Positions 45,389-53,751 of a DNA stretch of 64,000 nucleotides are shown here, one piece after another. Position 1 is the stretch's first letter. Every line of letters starts with the position of its first letter. Under the pieces are notes generated by a model. That model ran no database searches and was not told the DNA's origin. It saw only the letters and a list, made by a program, of their open reading frames with translations. Position numbers and translations under genes: made by a program. The stretch comes from Magnetospirillum sp. 64-120 (lineage in GTDB: Bacteria > Pseudomonadota > Alphaproteobacteria > Rhodospirillales > Magnetospirillaceae). Where the stretch lies: the NCBI GenBank assembly GCA_001898825.1, contig MKVK01000024.1, positions 41,921 through 105,920 of the forward strand. The letters are read 5' to 3'.

Positions 45389-45808
45389 ATGGCCGATTTC
45401 GAAACCTCGCCGCCGCGTCGTTGGGCGCTGTTCTTTCTGGGCTGGTTGTTCACCGGCCTGGGCGTCATCGGCATTTTCCTGCCGCTTTTGCCGACCACGC
45501 CGTTCCTGCTGCTGGCCTTGTGGTGCTTCGCCCGTTCGTCGCGCCGGTTCCATTCCTGGCTGTTGAACCATTCGCGCTTCGGCCCCTTGCTGCGTGACTG
45601 GGAACAGCACCGGGTGATCCCGCTCCGCGCCAAGGTGGTGGCGGTGGGCAGCATGAGCATCGCCATGGTGTGGATGGTGGGGTGGTCGGGGGCGCCGTGG
45701 CCCGGCATTGTCGCCATGGGGACGGTTTGCCTTGTCGGCGCCGGCTATGTGCTGTCCAAGCCGTCTAGAACAGCGAAGGCTGATCAATCGGCGCCCGAAG
45801 CCCTTTGA
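45389..45808 (+). CDS. YbaN-family inner-membrane protein (DUF454)
   Basis: 139 residues. Three hydrophobic stretches (about 12-50 as two helices, then 82-122) and the signature GWLFTGLGVIGIFLPLLPTTPFLLLALWCFARSSRRFH are characteristic of DUF454/YbaN. The function of the family is unknown. Its last 44 bases overlap the 3-prime end of the convergent photolyase gene on the other strand. Confidence 0.92.
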   Translation: MADFETSPPRRWALFFLGWLFTGLGVIGIFLPLLPTTPFLLLALWCFARSSRRFHSWLLNHSRFGPLLRDWEQHRVIPLRAKVVAVGSMSIAMVWMVGWSGAPWPGIVAMGTVCLVGAGYVLSKPSRTAKADQSAPEAL

Positions 45809-47132
45809 ACGCCGCCAGCGCCCGTTCACGAGCCTTGGCGTGGTCGACCATGGGGGCGGGATAGCCCGGCACCCGGCCCAGTTTCCACGGCTGGTGGATG
45901 GTGGTCCCTGACAGATGCGCCAGCTCCGGCACCCAAGCCCGCATGTAGGCGCCGTCGGGGTCGAATTTCTCGCCCTGGGTCACCGGGTTGAAGATGCGGA
46001 AGAAGGGGGCTGCGTCGGCGCCGCATCCGGCCACCCATTGCCACGACGCGGCGTTGTTGGCCGAATCGGCGTCCACCAGGGTGTCCCAGAACCATTCCTC
46101 GCCCGCCTGCCAGGGGATCAGCAGATCCTTGACCAGAAAGGATGCGACGATCATGCGCACCCGGTTGTGCATCCAGCCGGTTGCCCACAATTGCCGCATG
46201 CCCGCATCGACGATGGGATAGCCGGTCATGCCCATCTGCCATTTGCGCAAGGCTTCCGGGTCGTCGCGCCAGGGAAAGGCTGCGAAGTCGCGGCGCAGCG
46301 GGACGTGCGGCAGGCTGGGGTGGTTGAACAGCAGATGCCGGCTGAATTCGCGCCAGCCCACTTCCTTCAGGAAGGTTTCCATCCCCTGGCCGGGGGCAGC
46401 GGCACGGGCGGCGGACCAGATCTGCCGGGCCGAGATTTCGCCAAAGGCCAGATGGGGCGACAGACGCGAGGTGGCGGGCCGGTCGGGGCGGTCGCGCTCG
46501 GTGTGATAGGACTGCACCGGCCCGGCCAGGAAGTCTTTCAGCAGGCGGGCGGCGCCGGCTTCACCCGGCTGCCAGTCCCGGTCCATGCCCCGCCACCAAT
46601 CCAGCTTGGGCATCAGGGTCAGCTGATCCAAGGTCAAGCCGGGGCAGGGGGCGAAGCGCAGGTCCGGCGGCACGGGCAGCGGACGATCGGGGGCGGGCAG
46701 GGCCAATGCAGCCCGCCAGAAGGCGGTGAACACCTGGAACTGGCCGCCATCCTTGGTGCGCACGGCGCCAGGGGCGAACAAGGTGTCGCCGGGAAAAATG
46801 CGGGCTTGGTCGCCCAGCGCGGCCTCGACCCGGTCCTCGACGTCTCGCAGGCGCGGGTCGGCGGAACGGTTCCAATAAACGCCTCGCGCCCCGCAAAGCC
46901 GCGCCAGCCGGGGGATTTCCTGTTCCGATTTCCCCATGGCCAAGGTGACGTTGCCCAAGGCGCGCAGCGATTGATGCAGCCACCAGCGCGAGGCGCCGCC
47001 GAACGGCCGCCCACCCGCTTCGTCCAGGCAGAAGGCCAGAACCACCGGCCCCTGGCGGGCGGCGTCGTAAAGGGCGGGGTGGTCGGCAAGGCGCAGGTCG
47101 TGGCGCAGCCAGACGAGGATGGGGGCGGTCAT
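45765..47132 (-). CDS. phrB: Deoxyribodipyrimidine photolyase (class I)
   Basis: 455 residues from the ATG at 47132, which overlaps the upstream stop as ATGA. N-terminal antenna domain starts ILVWLRHDLRLADHPAL; the FAD domain contains TSRLSPHLAFGEIS, WREFSRHLLFNHP, WATGWMHNRVRM and DADSANNAASWQWVAGCG, all signature blocks. The tryptophans and the aspartate in DADSANN needed for flavin binding and DNA repair are present. It repairs cyclobutane pyrimidine dimers with blue light. Second gene of a repair-associated pair with a PdeM-like protein. Confidence 0.96.
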   Translation of the reverse strand: MTAPILVWLRHDLRLADHPALYDAARQGPVVLAFCLDEAGGRPFGGASRWWLHQSLRALGNVTLAMGKSEQEIPRLARLCGARGVYWNRSADPRLRDVEDRVEAALGDQARIFPGDTLFAPGAVRTKDGGQFQVFTAFWRAALALPAPDRPLPVPPDLRFAPCPGLTLDQLTLMPKLDWWRGMDRDWQPGEAGAARLLKDFLAGPVQSYHTERDRPDRPATSRLSPHLAFGEISARQIWSAARAAAPGQGMETFLKEVGWREFSRHLLFNHPSLPHVPLRRDFAAFPWRDDPEALRKWQMGMTGYPIVDAGMRQLWATGWMHNRVRMIVASFLVKDLLIPWQAGEEWFWDTLVDADSANNAASWQWVAGCGADAAPFFRIFNPVTQGEKFDPDGAYMRAWVPELAHLSGTTIHQPWKLGRVPGYPAPMVDHAKARERALAAFKGLRAPIDQPSLF

Positions 47133-47713
47133 GGCGGCGTCTCCAAGCGGCTGCGGGGGCGGGTGACCACCTTGCCATGCACCAGCATCAGCGCCTGGAA
47201 CGGACGGCGGAAGGCGGACAGGAAAGCCGGACTCATCACTTCGGTACCGGTCAGGCGCGGCCCGAAGGCGGGCAGGGCCAGCCGGCGGCCGTCGATGACG
47301 AAGGCGGGCCACACCTGGCCGTCGCAGCGGGCCAGGGGATTGGGGCGCGCCACCACTTCGCCACCCTTGATGGAAGACGGACCGGGGATGATGCGAAAGG
47401 TCAGCGGCGCTAGTTCCAACTGGTCGGTGACCCAGTGGATTTCATGGCTGTCGGTCAGGCGTTGCAGCTCGCGGCGTTCGCACAGCGGCAGGGCGGCTTC
47501 CCAATCCATCAGCGGCTTGCCCAGCCAGACGATGCTGCGCGGCCGGCGTTGTCGGGTCAAGGCGGCCAGGCGGCGCACCGCTTCGGTGGCCAGGGCCGGG
47601 GCGGCCCGGTCCTGGGGGGCGTCGATGGGGTCGGCGACGGCCAATAATTGCCGGGCCGGCCACACCAGGGCGCCGCTGCGATCGGGCAGCAAATGAACGT
47701 TGTTCAGCAGCAT
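47129..47713 (-). CDS. PdeM-like protein lacking its metal-binding motifs (predicted pseudo-enzyme)
   Basis: 194 residues that align by eye with the DNA-repair metallophosphoesterase PdeM over nearly the whole length: ALVWPARQLLAVAD, SIVWLGKPLMD, LTFRIIPGPSSIKGGEV and FVIDGRRLALPAFG. In PdeM the corresponding sites read DLH, GD, GNHD, RHE and GHLH, supplying the two metals. Here they read DPI, GK, TDQ, RII and ARPN, so the histidine and other metal ligands are lost and only the first Asp remains. It is therefore unlikely to cut DNA. It overlaps the photolyase start by four bases and begins three bases after the HIT-family stop, so the three form one operon. Confidence 0.75.
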   Translation of the reverse strand: MLLNNVHLLPDRSGALVWPARQLLAVADPIDAPQDRAAPALATEAVRRLAALTRQRRPRSIVWLGKPLMDWEAALPLCERRELQRLTDSHEIHWVTDQLELAPLTFRIIPGPSSIKGGEVVARPNPLARCDGQVWPAFVIDGRRLALPAFGPRLTGTEVMSPAFLSAFRRPFQALMLVHGKVVTRPRSRLETPP

Positions 47714-47716
47714 GGA

Positions 47717-48130
47717 TCAGCCGGGGCCGTCGCCCAGGGCATTGATCAGCTCGGCCATGTGGTTGGCCAGGAATTCCGCGTCATAGGGGGCGGGGGCCTG
47801 GAAGCCGAAAACCGGTTTGGGCCAGGCCGGGTCGGTGGTGAAGCGGGCGATGACGTGGATATGCAATTGCGGCACCATGTTGCCCAGGGCGGCGACGTTC
47901 ATCTTGTCGGCGCCGGTCAGGTTCTGCAGCTGGCGCGACGCATGGGCCATCTCCTGGATCAGGGTTTCGCGGTCGCAGGCGTCCAGTTCATGGATTTCGG
48001 TCACCCCATGGCGGCGCGGAACCAGGATCAGCCAGGGCCAGGAACAGTCGTTCATCAGCAGAATCCGGCACAAAGGCCAGTCCACGACCGGGATGGTGTC
48101 GGCTTGCAGCCGGGGGTGCAGATCGAACAT
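47717..48130 (-). CDS. HIT-family protein
   Basis: 137 residues from the ATG at 48130, with GGAG eight bases before it. The histidine-triad region reads PQLHIHVIARF, with the first triad histidine replaced by Gln, as in the bacterial QLHxHVIxR subgroup. It likely hydrolyses or transfers nucleotide phosphates (AMP-lysine or dinucleotide type). It precedes the PdeM-like and photolyase genes on the same strand, with 3 bases to the next start. Confidence 0.88.
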   Translation of the reverse strand: MFDLHPRLQADTIPVVDWPLCRILLMNDCSWPWLILVPRRHGVTEIHELDACDRETLIQEMAHASRQLQNLTGADKMNVAALGNMVPQLHIHVIARFTTDPAWPKPVFGFQAPAPYDAEFLANHMAELINALGDGPG

Positions 48131-48204
48131 TTTAAAGCTCCACATTGCCACTACCCACGTTTTCGCGGTATCACCAGCCGGACGCCCACTTGGAAGTTAA
48201 TGTG

Positions 48205-49449
48205 ATGCGCCGTCGCCGTTCCCGCAACCGATCTGAAACGCCTTCGGGCTCTTTGGCCCTGGGCAAGCTGCTGCGGCTGCTGGTCCTGTTGGTGGTGTTG
48301 TTGCCCATCGCCGAATGGGGCGCAAGCGTCATCATGGCCCGGATGTCTGCGAATTCGCGCCTGCCGGCGGTTTCCGACAAGGATCTGGCCAAGCTTTACG
48401 ACACCGACCAGCCCGGCCATCGTCGCCAGATTCTGGTGGAAAGCCCCGGCCCCGGCGACGGGGCCTACACCCCTTTGGTGGAATACCGCATGCCCGCCCA
48501 AAAGGGCGAATGGGTCAGCGTCAGCGACGACGGATTGCGTGGCGGCATCATGGGGCAGTCGGGGCCGCGCATCGCGGTGTTCGGCGGCGGCACCACCTTT
48601 GGTCACGGTCTGGCCGATGCCGAGACCATTCCCGCCGCCCTGGTCGCGGCCTTGTTGCGGGACGGCATCCCGGCACGGGTCGAGAACCGGGCGGTTCCCG
48701 GCTGGTACTCCACCCAGGACCGCGTCGCCTTTGCCGAGATGTTGGCCAGCGGCGACAAGCCGGACGTGGCGGTGTTCGTGCACGGCCTGGACGACTTCAT
48801 GCGCTGCGGCAAACCCGAAGGCACGGCGTGGAGCGCCCGTCTGGCGGAAGTCGGCGCCCCCATCGGTCTGGAACAGGTGATCCGCCAATCGTCCCTGGCG
48901 GCGCTTTTGCACAAGCTGGGCGGCAAGTCGCAGCAAGCCCTGGACAAGGAACAAGCGCTGGCCTGCGGCAGCGATTCCCAGGTCGAGACCTCGTTGGCCC
49001 GCCTCGACGCCAACCGCCGGCTGATCGCCGCCATGGCTGAACGTTTCGGCGTCAAGGTGCTGTTCGTGCAGCAGCCGGTCCCCACCTTCCATTACGACAA
49101 CGCCAAGCGCGCGGTGCCCATGGGGCCCGACCAGATGGCGCCCTATGTGGCCACCGCCAAGGGCTATGCCCGTCTGGCGGAAAAGCGCGGCAGCGGCAGC
49201 CTGTTCGAACAGGACCTGCTGTGGCTGGCCGAACTGGAGCCGGCGGAAGGCAACGCCTATGTGGACGCGGTGCATTACTCGCCGGCCTTCGCCAAGCTGA
49301 TCGGCGAAAAGCTGGCTGAACGTCTGGCGCAGATGCTGCCGCCCCCGGCCCAGCCCGAAGCGCCGTCCGCTCCGACCCCTCCCGCCGAATCCCAACCGTC
49401 CGCTCCGCCGTCGGCGGCGCCGGCCTCGCCCGCGGTGCCGCACAAGTGA
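48205..49449 (+). CDS. Membrane-anchored SGNH-hydrolase-like protein lacking the nucleophile
   Basis: 414 residues from the ATG at 48205. A basic N-terminus (MRRRRSRNRS) and one transmembrane helix (residues about 21-42) anchor an extracytoplasmic domain. The domain follows the SGNH pattern: FGGGTTFGHGLADAETIPAAL where related proteins have FGGSTTFG with the nucleophilic Ser, then ENRAVPGWYSTQD, VHGLDDF and DAVHYSPAFAKLI with the Asp and His. Only the nucleophile is changed, to Gly. A C-terminal Pro/Ala/Ser-rich tail (about 370-414) is disordered. Catalysis is doubtful; binding or acyl-transfer by another residue is possible. Confidence 0.7.
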   Translation: MRRRRSRNRSETPSGSLALGKLLRLLVLLVVLLPIAEWGASVIMARMSANSRLPAVSDKDLAKLYDTDQPGHRRQILVESPGPGDGAYTPLVEYRMPAQKGEWVSVSDDGLRGGIMGQSGPRIAVFGGGTTFGHGLADAETIPAALVAALLRDGIPARVENRAVPGWYSTQDRVAFAEMLASGDKPDVAVFVHGLDDFMRCGKPEGTAWSARLAEVGAPIGLEQVIRQSSLAALLHKLGGKSQQALDKEQALACGSDSQVETSLARLDANRRLIAAMAERFGVKVLFVQQPVPTFHYDNAKRAVPMGPDQMAPYVATAKGYARLAEKRGSGSLFEQDLLWLAELEPAEGNAYVDAVHYSPAFAKLIGEKLAERLAQMLPPPAQPEAPSAPTPPAESQPSAPPSAAPASPAVPHK

Positions 49450-50327
49450 TCAACCGTTCGCTGCTGTTGCTGTTGCTGCCGCCGCTGTTCTGGGCCGGCA
49501 ACGCCCTTTTGGCCCGCGCCACCGCCGGTGACCTGCCGCCGGTGGCCTTGGCCTTTTGGCGCTGGGTTCTGGCCGCCTGCCTGATCCTGCCCTTCACCGG
49601 CCGCGACCTGTGGGCCAGCCGGGGGATTTTGCTGCGTCATTGGAAAGCGGTGCTGGGGTTGGCGGCGACCAGCGTCGCCGCCTACAACACCCTGTTGTAT
49701 CTGGCGGTGCAGACCACCACCGCCATCAACGCCACCCTGGTCGGCACCTCGCTGCCCATCATGGTGCTGCTGCTGGCCCGCGTCTGGCTGGGCGATCCCA
49801 TCCGGCCGCAGCAGGCGCTGGGCATGGGGGTGTCGATCCTGGGGCTGCTGGCGGTGGTGACCCGGGGCGAGCCTTCGCGCCTGGCCACCCTGACCCTGAC
49901 GCCGGGCGACGGGCTGATGCTGCTGGCGTCATTCTCGTGGGCGGTTTATTCGGTCATGCTGCGCCGCTTCCCCATTCCGGTGCGCGGCTTCACCCTGCTG
50001 TCGGCGCTGATCGTGCTGGGCTGGATGATGATCGTGCCCTTCTATCTGTTCGAACTGAGCCTGGGCTACGAAGTGCATGTGCGCCCCATGACCCTGGGGG
50101 TGATCGCCTATACCGCCGTATGCGCCTCGCTGCTGGCCTATTATTTCTGGAACATGGGGGTGGCGGCGGTCGGCGCCCCCACCGCCGGGCTGTTCGCCAA
50201 CCTGATTCCGCTGTTCACCGCCATCCTGGGGGTGGCGCTGCTGGGTGAAACCTTCGCCTGGTACCACGCGTTGGGGGCGCTTTTGATCTTCGCCGGCATC
50301 GCTTTGGCCACCAAGCGGCGGAACTGA
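49446..50327 (+). CDS. DMT-family (EamA) transporter
   Basis: 293 residues with ten hydrophobic helices in two EamA halves: LLLLLPPLFWAGNALLARATAG at the start and the second half from about 150 (LMLLASFSWAVYSVMLRRFP). NTLLYLAVQTTTAINATLVGTSLPIM is typical of the superfamily. It exports or imports small metabolites such as amino acids. It starts with GTG overlapping the upstream stop (GTGA), so it is coupled to the SGNH-like gene, which suggests the two act on a common compound. Confidence 0.9.
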   Translation: MINRSLLLLLLPPLFWAGNALLARATAGDLPPVALAFWRWVLAACLILPFTGRDLWASRGILLRHWKAVLGLAATSVAAYNTLLYLAVQTTTAINATLVGTSLPIMVLLLARVWLGDPIRPQQALGMGVSILGLLAVVTRGEPSRLATLTLTPGDGLMLLASFSWAVYSVMLRRFPIPVRGFTLLSALIVLGWMMIVPFYLFELSLGYEVHVRPMTLGVIAYTAVCASLLAYYFWNMGVAAVGAPTAGLFANLIPLFTAILGVALLGETFAWYHALGALLIFAGIALATKRRN

Positions 50328-50425
50328 GCTCTCCGCATCGCTGCGTTGCGCATCAAGCCGTTGCGTCACGGCGCGGGTGCAGCCAGAATGCGGGCGCCAT
50401 CATGCAGAGTAGAGCGGGAGGATGC

Positions 50426-52186
50426 ATGGTTCCGCCGTTGTCCGGCCAGACCCAGTCAGAGCAATGTTTCACCGGCGCCGCCGGCCTGACCAAGACTGAT
50501 TGGGCCGAGGCGCGCCAGGCATTGACCGGGCCCCAGCCGGGCAGCCTGAACATCGCCCATGCGGTTCTTGACCGGCAGGTCCAGGCCGGTCGTGGCGACC
50601 ATCCCGCCATCCTTAGTCTGGGCCGCCATTACGAAAAGCGCCGTCTGACCATCGCCGAACTGGCCGATCGCGCGGCCCGTCTGGCCCAGGTTCTGGCCCA
50701 GCGCGGCATCGTCGCCGGCGACAAGGTGGCGGTGCTGACCGGGCGGCGCGCCGAATTGTACGTGGCCGCCTTTGGCGCCTGGAAAGCCGGCGCGGTGTTC
50801 TGTCCGCTGTTTTCCGCCTTCGGCCCCGGCCCGTTGAAGTCGCGTCTGGAACTGTCCAAGGCCAAGGTGCTGATCGCCACCGAGGATTTGTACCGCCGCA
50901 AGGTCGCTGCCCTGCGCGCCGCGTTGCCCGAACTGGCCCACGTGTTGCTGATCGGCGAGGATGGACAGCCGGTCGCCACCGGCGGGGCCGAGGATTTCGA
51001 CGCCCTGCTGGATGCGGCGTCACCCGCCGCCACGGTCGTCACCACCGCCGAAGACCCGGCCTTCCTGCATTTCACCAGCGGCACCACCGGCACGCCCAAG
51101 GGTGTGCTGCATTCCCATGGCGCGGTGGTGGCCCAGACCCTGACCGCGCGTCTGGTGTTCGGCCTGCAGGATGGCGACGTGTTCTGGTGCACCGCCGATC
51201 CGGGCTGGATCACCAACACCGCCTATGCGCTGATCGCGCCCTTGGCCAATGGCTGTCAGGTGGTGGTCGACGAAGCCGAGTTCGACCCGCGCCGTTGGTA
51301 CGGCATCTTGAAGGATGAAAAGGTGACGGTGTGGTACACCACCCCCACCAACATCCGCATGATGATGCGCTATGGTGCCGCCCTGGCCCGCGTCTACAAG
51401 GAAAACAGCTTGCGCGTCGCCGCCAGTGTGGGCGAGCCCTTGAACCCGGAAGCGGTGGCCTGGGGCGAAAAGGCGCTGGGCGTGCCGTTCCTCGACACTT
51501 GGTGGCAGACCGAGACCGGCGCCATCGCCATCGCCAACTGTCCGGGCCGCGCCAAGGCCGGCAGCATGGGCACGCCGCTGCCCGGCGTCGAGGCGGCGGT
51601 GGTGTCGCGCGACCTGTCCCGTATCACCCCGGTCGAGCAGCCCGACGAAGTGGGCGAACTGGCGCTGCGCGCCGATCTGCCGTCCATGTTCACCGCCTAT
51701 ATGGGCGAGGGCGCCCATTACGACTCGTCCTTCGTCGATGGCTGGTACCTGACCGGCGACTTGGTGCGCCGTGACGCCGACGGCTGTTTCTGGTTCGTCG
51801 GCCGCGCCGACGACATGATCAAGTCGGCGTCGCACACCATCGGCCCGTTCGAGGTGGAATGCGGCCTGATGGACCACCCGGCGGTGGCCGAAATCGGCGT
51901 CGTCGGCAAACCCGACCTGCTGCTGCGCGAAGTCCCCGTGGCCTTCATCTCGCTCAATCCCGGTTTCGAGGAAGGCGAGGCGCTGCGGGTGGAATTGTTG
52001 ACCTTCGCCCGCCAATGCCTGGGCGGCGCCCTGGCGCCGCGCGAAATCCACTTCGTCGACGCCATGCCGAAAACCACCACCGGCAAGATCCTGCGCCGCG
52101 CCTTGAAGGCCAAGGCAGTGGCCGAACCGGAAGACGACGAACTGATCCTGGCCCCGATCCCCGCTGGTCGTTTCGACGACGAATAA
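50426..52186 (+). CDS. acsA: Acetyl-CoA synthetase/acyl-CoA ligase
   Basis: 586 residues from the ATG at 50426 with GGGAGG four bases upstream. It is an AMP-forming acyl-CoA ligase: FTSGTTGTPKGVLHSH (P-loop), DVFWCTADPGWITNTAY, TWWQTETGAIAI, YLTGDLVRRDADG and TTTGKILRRALKAKA with the catalytic Lys. The TxxPTxIRM and DTWWQTE blocks resemble acetyl-CoA synthetases of the AcsA type more than medium-chain ligases. Acetate or propionate is the likely substrate. A few bases of the spacer separate it from the DMT gene. Confidence 0.92.
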   Translation: MVPPLSGQTQSEQCFTGAAGLTKTDWAEARQALTGPQPGSLNIAHAVLDRQVQAGRGDHPAILSLGRHYEKRRLTIAELADRAARLAQVLAQRGIVAGDKVAVLTGRRAELYVAAFGAWKAGAVFCPLFSAFGPGPLKSRLELSKAKVLIATEDLYRRKVAALRAALPELAHVLLIGEDGQPVATGGAEDFDALLDAASPAATVVTTAEDPAFLHFTSGTTGTPKGVLHSHGAVVAQTLTARLVFGLQDGDVFWCTADPGWITNTAYALIAPLANGCQVVVDEAEFDPRRWYGILKDEKVTVWYTTPTNIRMMMRYGAALARVYKENSLRVAASVGEPLNPEAVAWGEKALGVPFLDTWWQTETGAIAIANCPGRAKAGSMGTPLPGVEAAVVSRDLSRITPVEQPDEVGELALRADLPSMFTAYMGEGAHYDSSFVDGWYLTGDLVRRDADGCFWFVGRADDMIKSASHTIGPFEVECGLMDHPAVAEIGVVGKPDLLLREVPVAFISLNPGFEEGEALRVELLTFARQCLGGALAPREIHFVDAMPKTTTGKILRRALKAKAVAEPEDDELILAPIPAGRFDDE

Positions 52187-52393
52187 GGACGGTTTCCGGC
52201 TTACCTTTGATTGTATTCGCTGTTAGGATTGCCCCCTTTTAGGGTTCGTCCGAGTTTGCGGCAAGTGCCCCCCCTTCATCGTCATTGCCGGGCTTGACCC
52301 GGCAATCCATGGACCCTCGGGTCAAGCCCGAGGGTGACGGTCAAAGAGGGAAGGCTCAGCCTGAACCGGACGCTTTAATGGGCGGGGGCTAGG
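52187..52393. other. Intergenic stretch with one composite palindromic element
   Basis: 207 bases between the acyl-CoA ligase and a TPR gene. It holds no gene that could be supported. Its only clear structure is the pair of inverted repeats described at 52281-52338. Confidence 0.7.
52281..52338. repeat. Composite palindromic repeat upstream of the TPR gene
   Basis: Two palindromes in opposite orientation: GTCATTGCCGGGCTTGACCC and its arm (52281-52312), then CCCTCGGGTCAAGCCCGAGGG followed by TGAC (52314-52338). Both share the CGGGCTTGACCCG core. The same family occurs at 53760-53867. Confidence 0.75.
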
Positions 52394-53656
52394 ATGGCGG
52401 GTGAGCAAAACAGCAACGCGGCGGACACTCTGTCCGCCGATTTGAAGGCGTTGCAGGACCGGGTCGATCTTCTGACCGGTCGTCTGGGGCAAACCCAGCA
52501 GCAATTGGATCAAGCCCAACAAAAGCTGACATTGCAGGAAAGCCGCACCAACGACCTGATCGCCCGCGTCGGTGATGTCGGCGCCTATCTGGGCGGGTTT
52601 GGGGTCGTCATTGCCATTGTTGGCACTTTGGTGACTGTGCTGTTGATCATATTCGGTGTGTTCAGCTATTTCCAAGCGGGGCGACGGGCCTCCGAGGAAG
52701 CCGCAGCTTGGATCGAAACGAACACAGCCAAACTACGCGGCCAGATCAAGGCGCTGGAAGACGAGGCGGATATCCTGAAAGGCCGCATGGATCATCAGGC
52801 CAAGGGATTTGAAAATCATATCCGCACGGAAACCGAGCGGGTTACCGCCATGGTCTCCGGATCTTTGGAAAATCTTTCAAAGCTGGGCGAGGGTGACAAG
52901 AAGGCCCTGGATCAGGCAGCAAAGCAAATCCAGGCAGAACAGCACCATCGAAAAACTGCCAAGGACTGGCGGCTTTTGGCCTATGACGCCTATGCCGCTC
53001 AGCGCTTCGATGAGGTCGTCAGATATTTTGACATGGCGGCGAACAGCCCCGATGCCAGCAATGAGCAAGTGGCGAAATCCCTTTTCGATAAGGGCGTGAC
53101 ATTGGGGGAACTGGGGCGGTCAGAGGACGCCATCGCCGTTTATGACCAAGTGGTGGAACGCTTCGGTGGTGCCAAGGAAAGTGTGCTGCTCCAGCAAGTT
53201 GCGAGTTCCCTTGTCAACAAGGGGGTGAGATTGGCGAAATTGGGGCGGTCAGAGGATGCTATCGCCGTCTATGATCAGTTGGTGGAACGTTTCGGTGGTG
53301 CCAAGGAAAGTGTGCTGCAGGTGGGCAAGGCCTACTTGAGTCGTGGTTGGAACTGCTATCTCATCAAAGACGATCAGATGTTTTTGGCCGATACGGAACG
53401 AGGCTTGGAATGTCTTCCCCAGGATGGAACCGGGCTATGCAATCGTGCCTTCGCGCTTTATTTGCTCGGCCGTCCGGGGGATCAGGTGATGGCGGCTTAT
53501 AAAAAGGCATGGCAGGTCATCAACGATGCGGGGCAGTGGGAAAAATTGGCGCTTGCCGACCTGCGCAATCATGGTCGCAGCGTCCGCACCGACGACGAAC
53601 CGGTGCCGGATGATTTGATTGCTCAGGTGGCGGCTTTGGCGGTGAAGACGGAATAA
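52394..53656 (+). CDS. Membrane-anchored coiled-coil/TPR protein with a recent internal duplication
   Basis: 420 residues. An N-terminal coiled coil (LKALQDRVDLLTGRLGQTQQQLDQ, about 17-58) precedes one transmembrane helix (GGFGVVIAIVGTLVTVLLIIFG, about 67-90), a second coiled region to about 180 and a TPR-type C-terminus. Residues about 241-265 and 284-308 repeat LGRSEDAIAVYDQ[V/L]VERFGGAKESVL almost identically; the DNA period is 129 bases (43 codons). The gene is lower in GC than its neighbours and is bracketed by composite palindromic repeats. No pathway partner is seen; a scaffold role is likely. ATG at 52394. Confidence 0.8.
   Translation: MAGEQNSNAADTLSADLKALQDRVDLLTGRLGQTQQQLDQAQQKLTLQESRTNDLIARVGDVGAYLGGFGVVIAIVGTLVTVLLIIFGVFSYFQAGRRASEEAAAWIETNTAKLRGQIKALEDEADILKGRMDHQAKGFENHIRTETERVTAMVSGSLENLSKLGEGDKKALDQAAKQIQAEQHHRKTAKDWRLLAYDAYAAQRFDEVVRYFDMAANSPDASNEQVAKSLFDKGVTLGELGRSEDAIAVYDQVVERFGGAKESVLLQQVASSLVNKGVRLAKLGRSEDAIAVYDQLVERFGGAKESVLQVGKAYLSRGWNCYLIKDDQMFLADTERGLECLPQDGTGLCNRAFALYLLGRPGDQVMAAYKKAWQVINDAGQWEKLALADLRNHGRSVRTDDEPVPDDLIAQVAALAVKTE
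53113..53317 (+). repeat. Tandem duplication inside the TPR gene, 129-bp period
   Basis: The 76-base segment at 53113-53188 recurs at 53242-53317 with about seven differences. The unit is in frame, so it adds 43 residues to the protein. The few, mostly third-position, changes suggest a fairly recent duplication kept under selection. Confidence 0.8.
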
Positions 53657-53751
53657 ACCACAGAGGCACAGAGACACAGAGAGAGTGGGGCAGGTGGTCG
53701 GGCGGTTGCCCCACGACAGGCATCTCTGTGCCTCTGTGTCTCTGTGGTTTT
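53656..53751. repeat. 96-bp nested inverted repeat of the CCACAGAG type
   Basis: The left arm AACCACAGAGGCACAGAGAC and following ACAGAGA starts inside the TPR stop codon. The right arm TCTCTGTGCCTCTGTGTCTC and following TGTGGTT is its near-complement, with two internal positions swapped. Between them GTGGGGCA (53685-53692) and TGCCCCAC pair perfectly. The right arm runs into TTTTATTT, so it can work as a terminator of the TPR gene. Confidence 0.7.
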
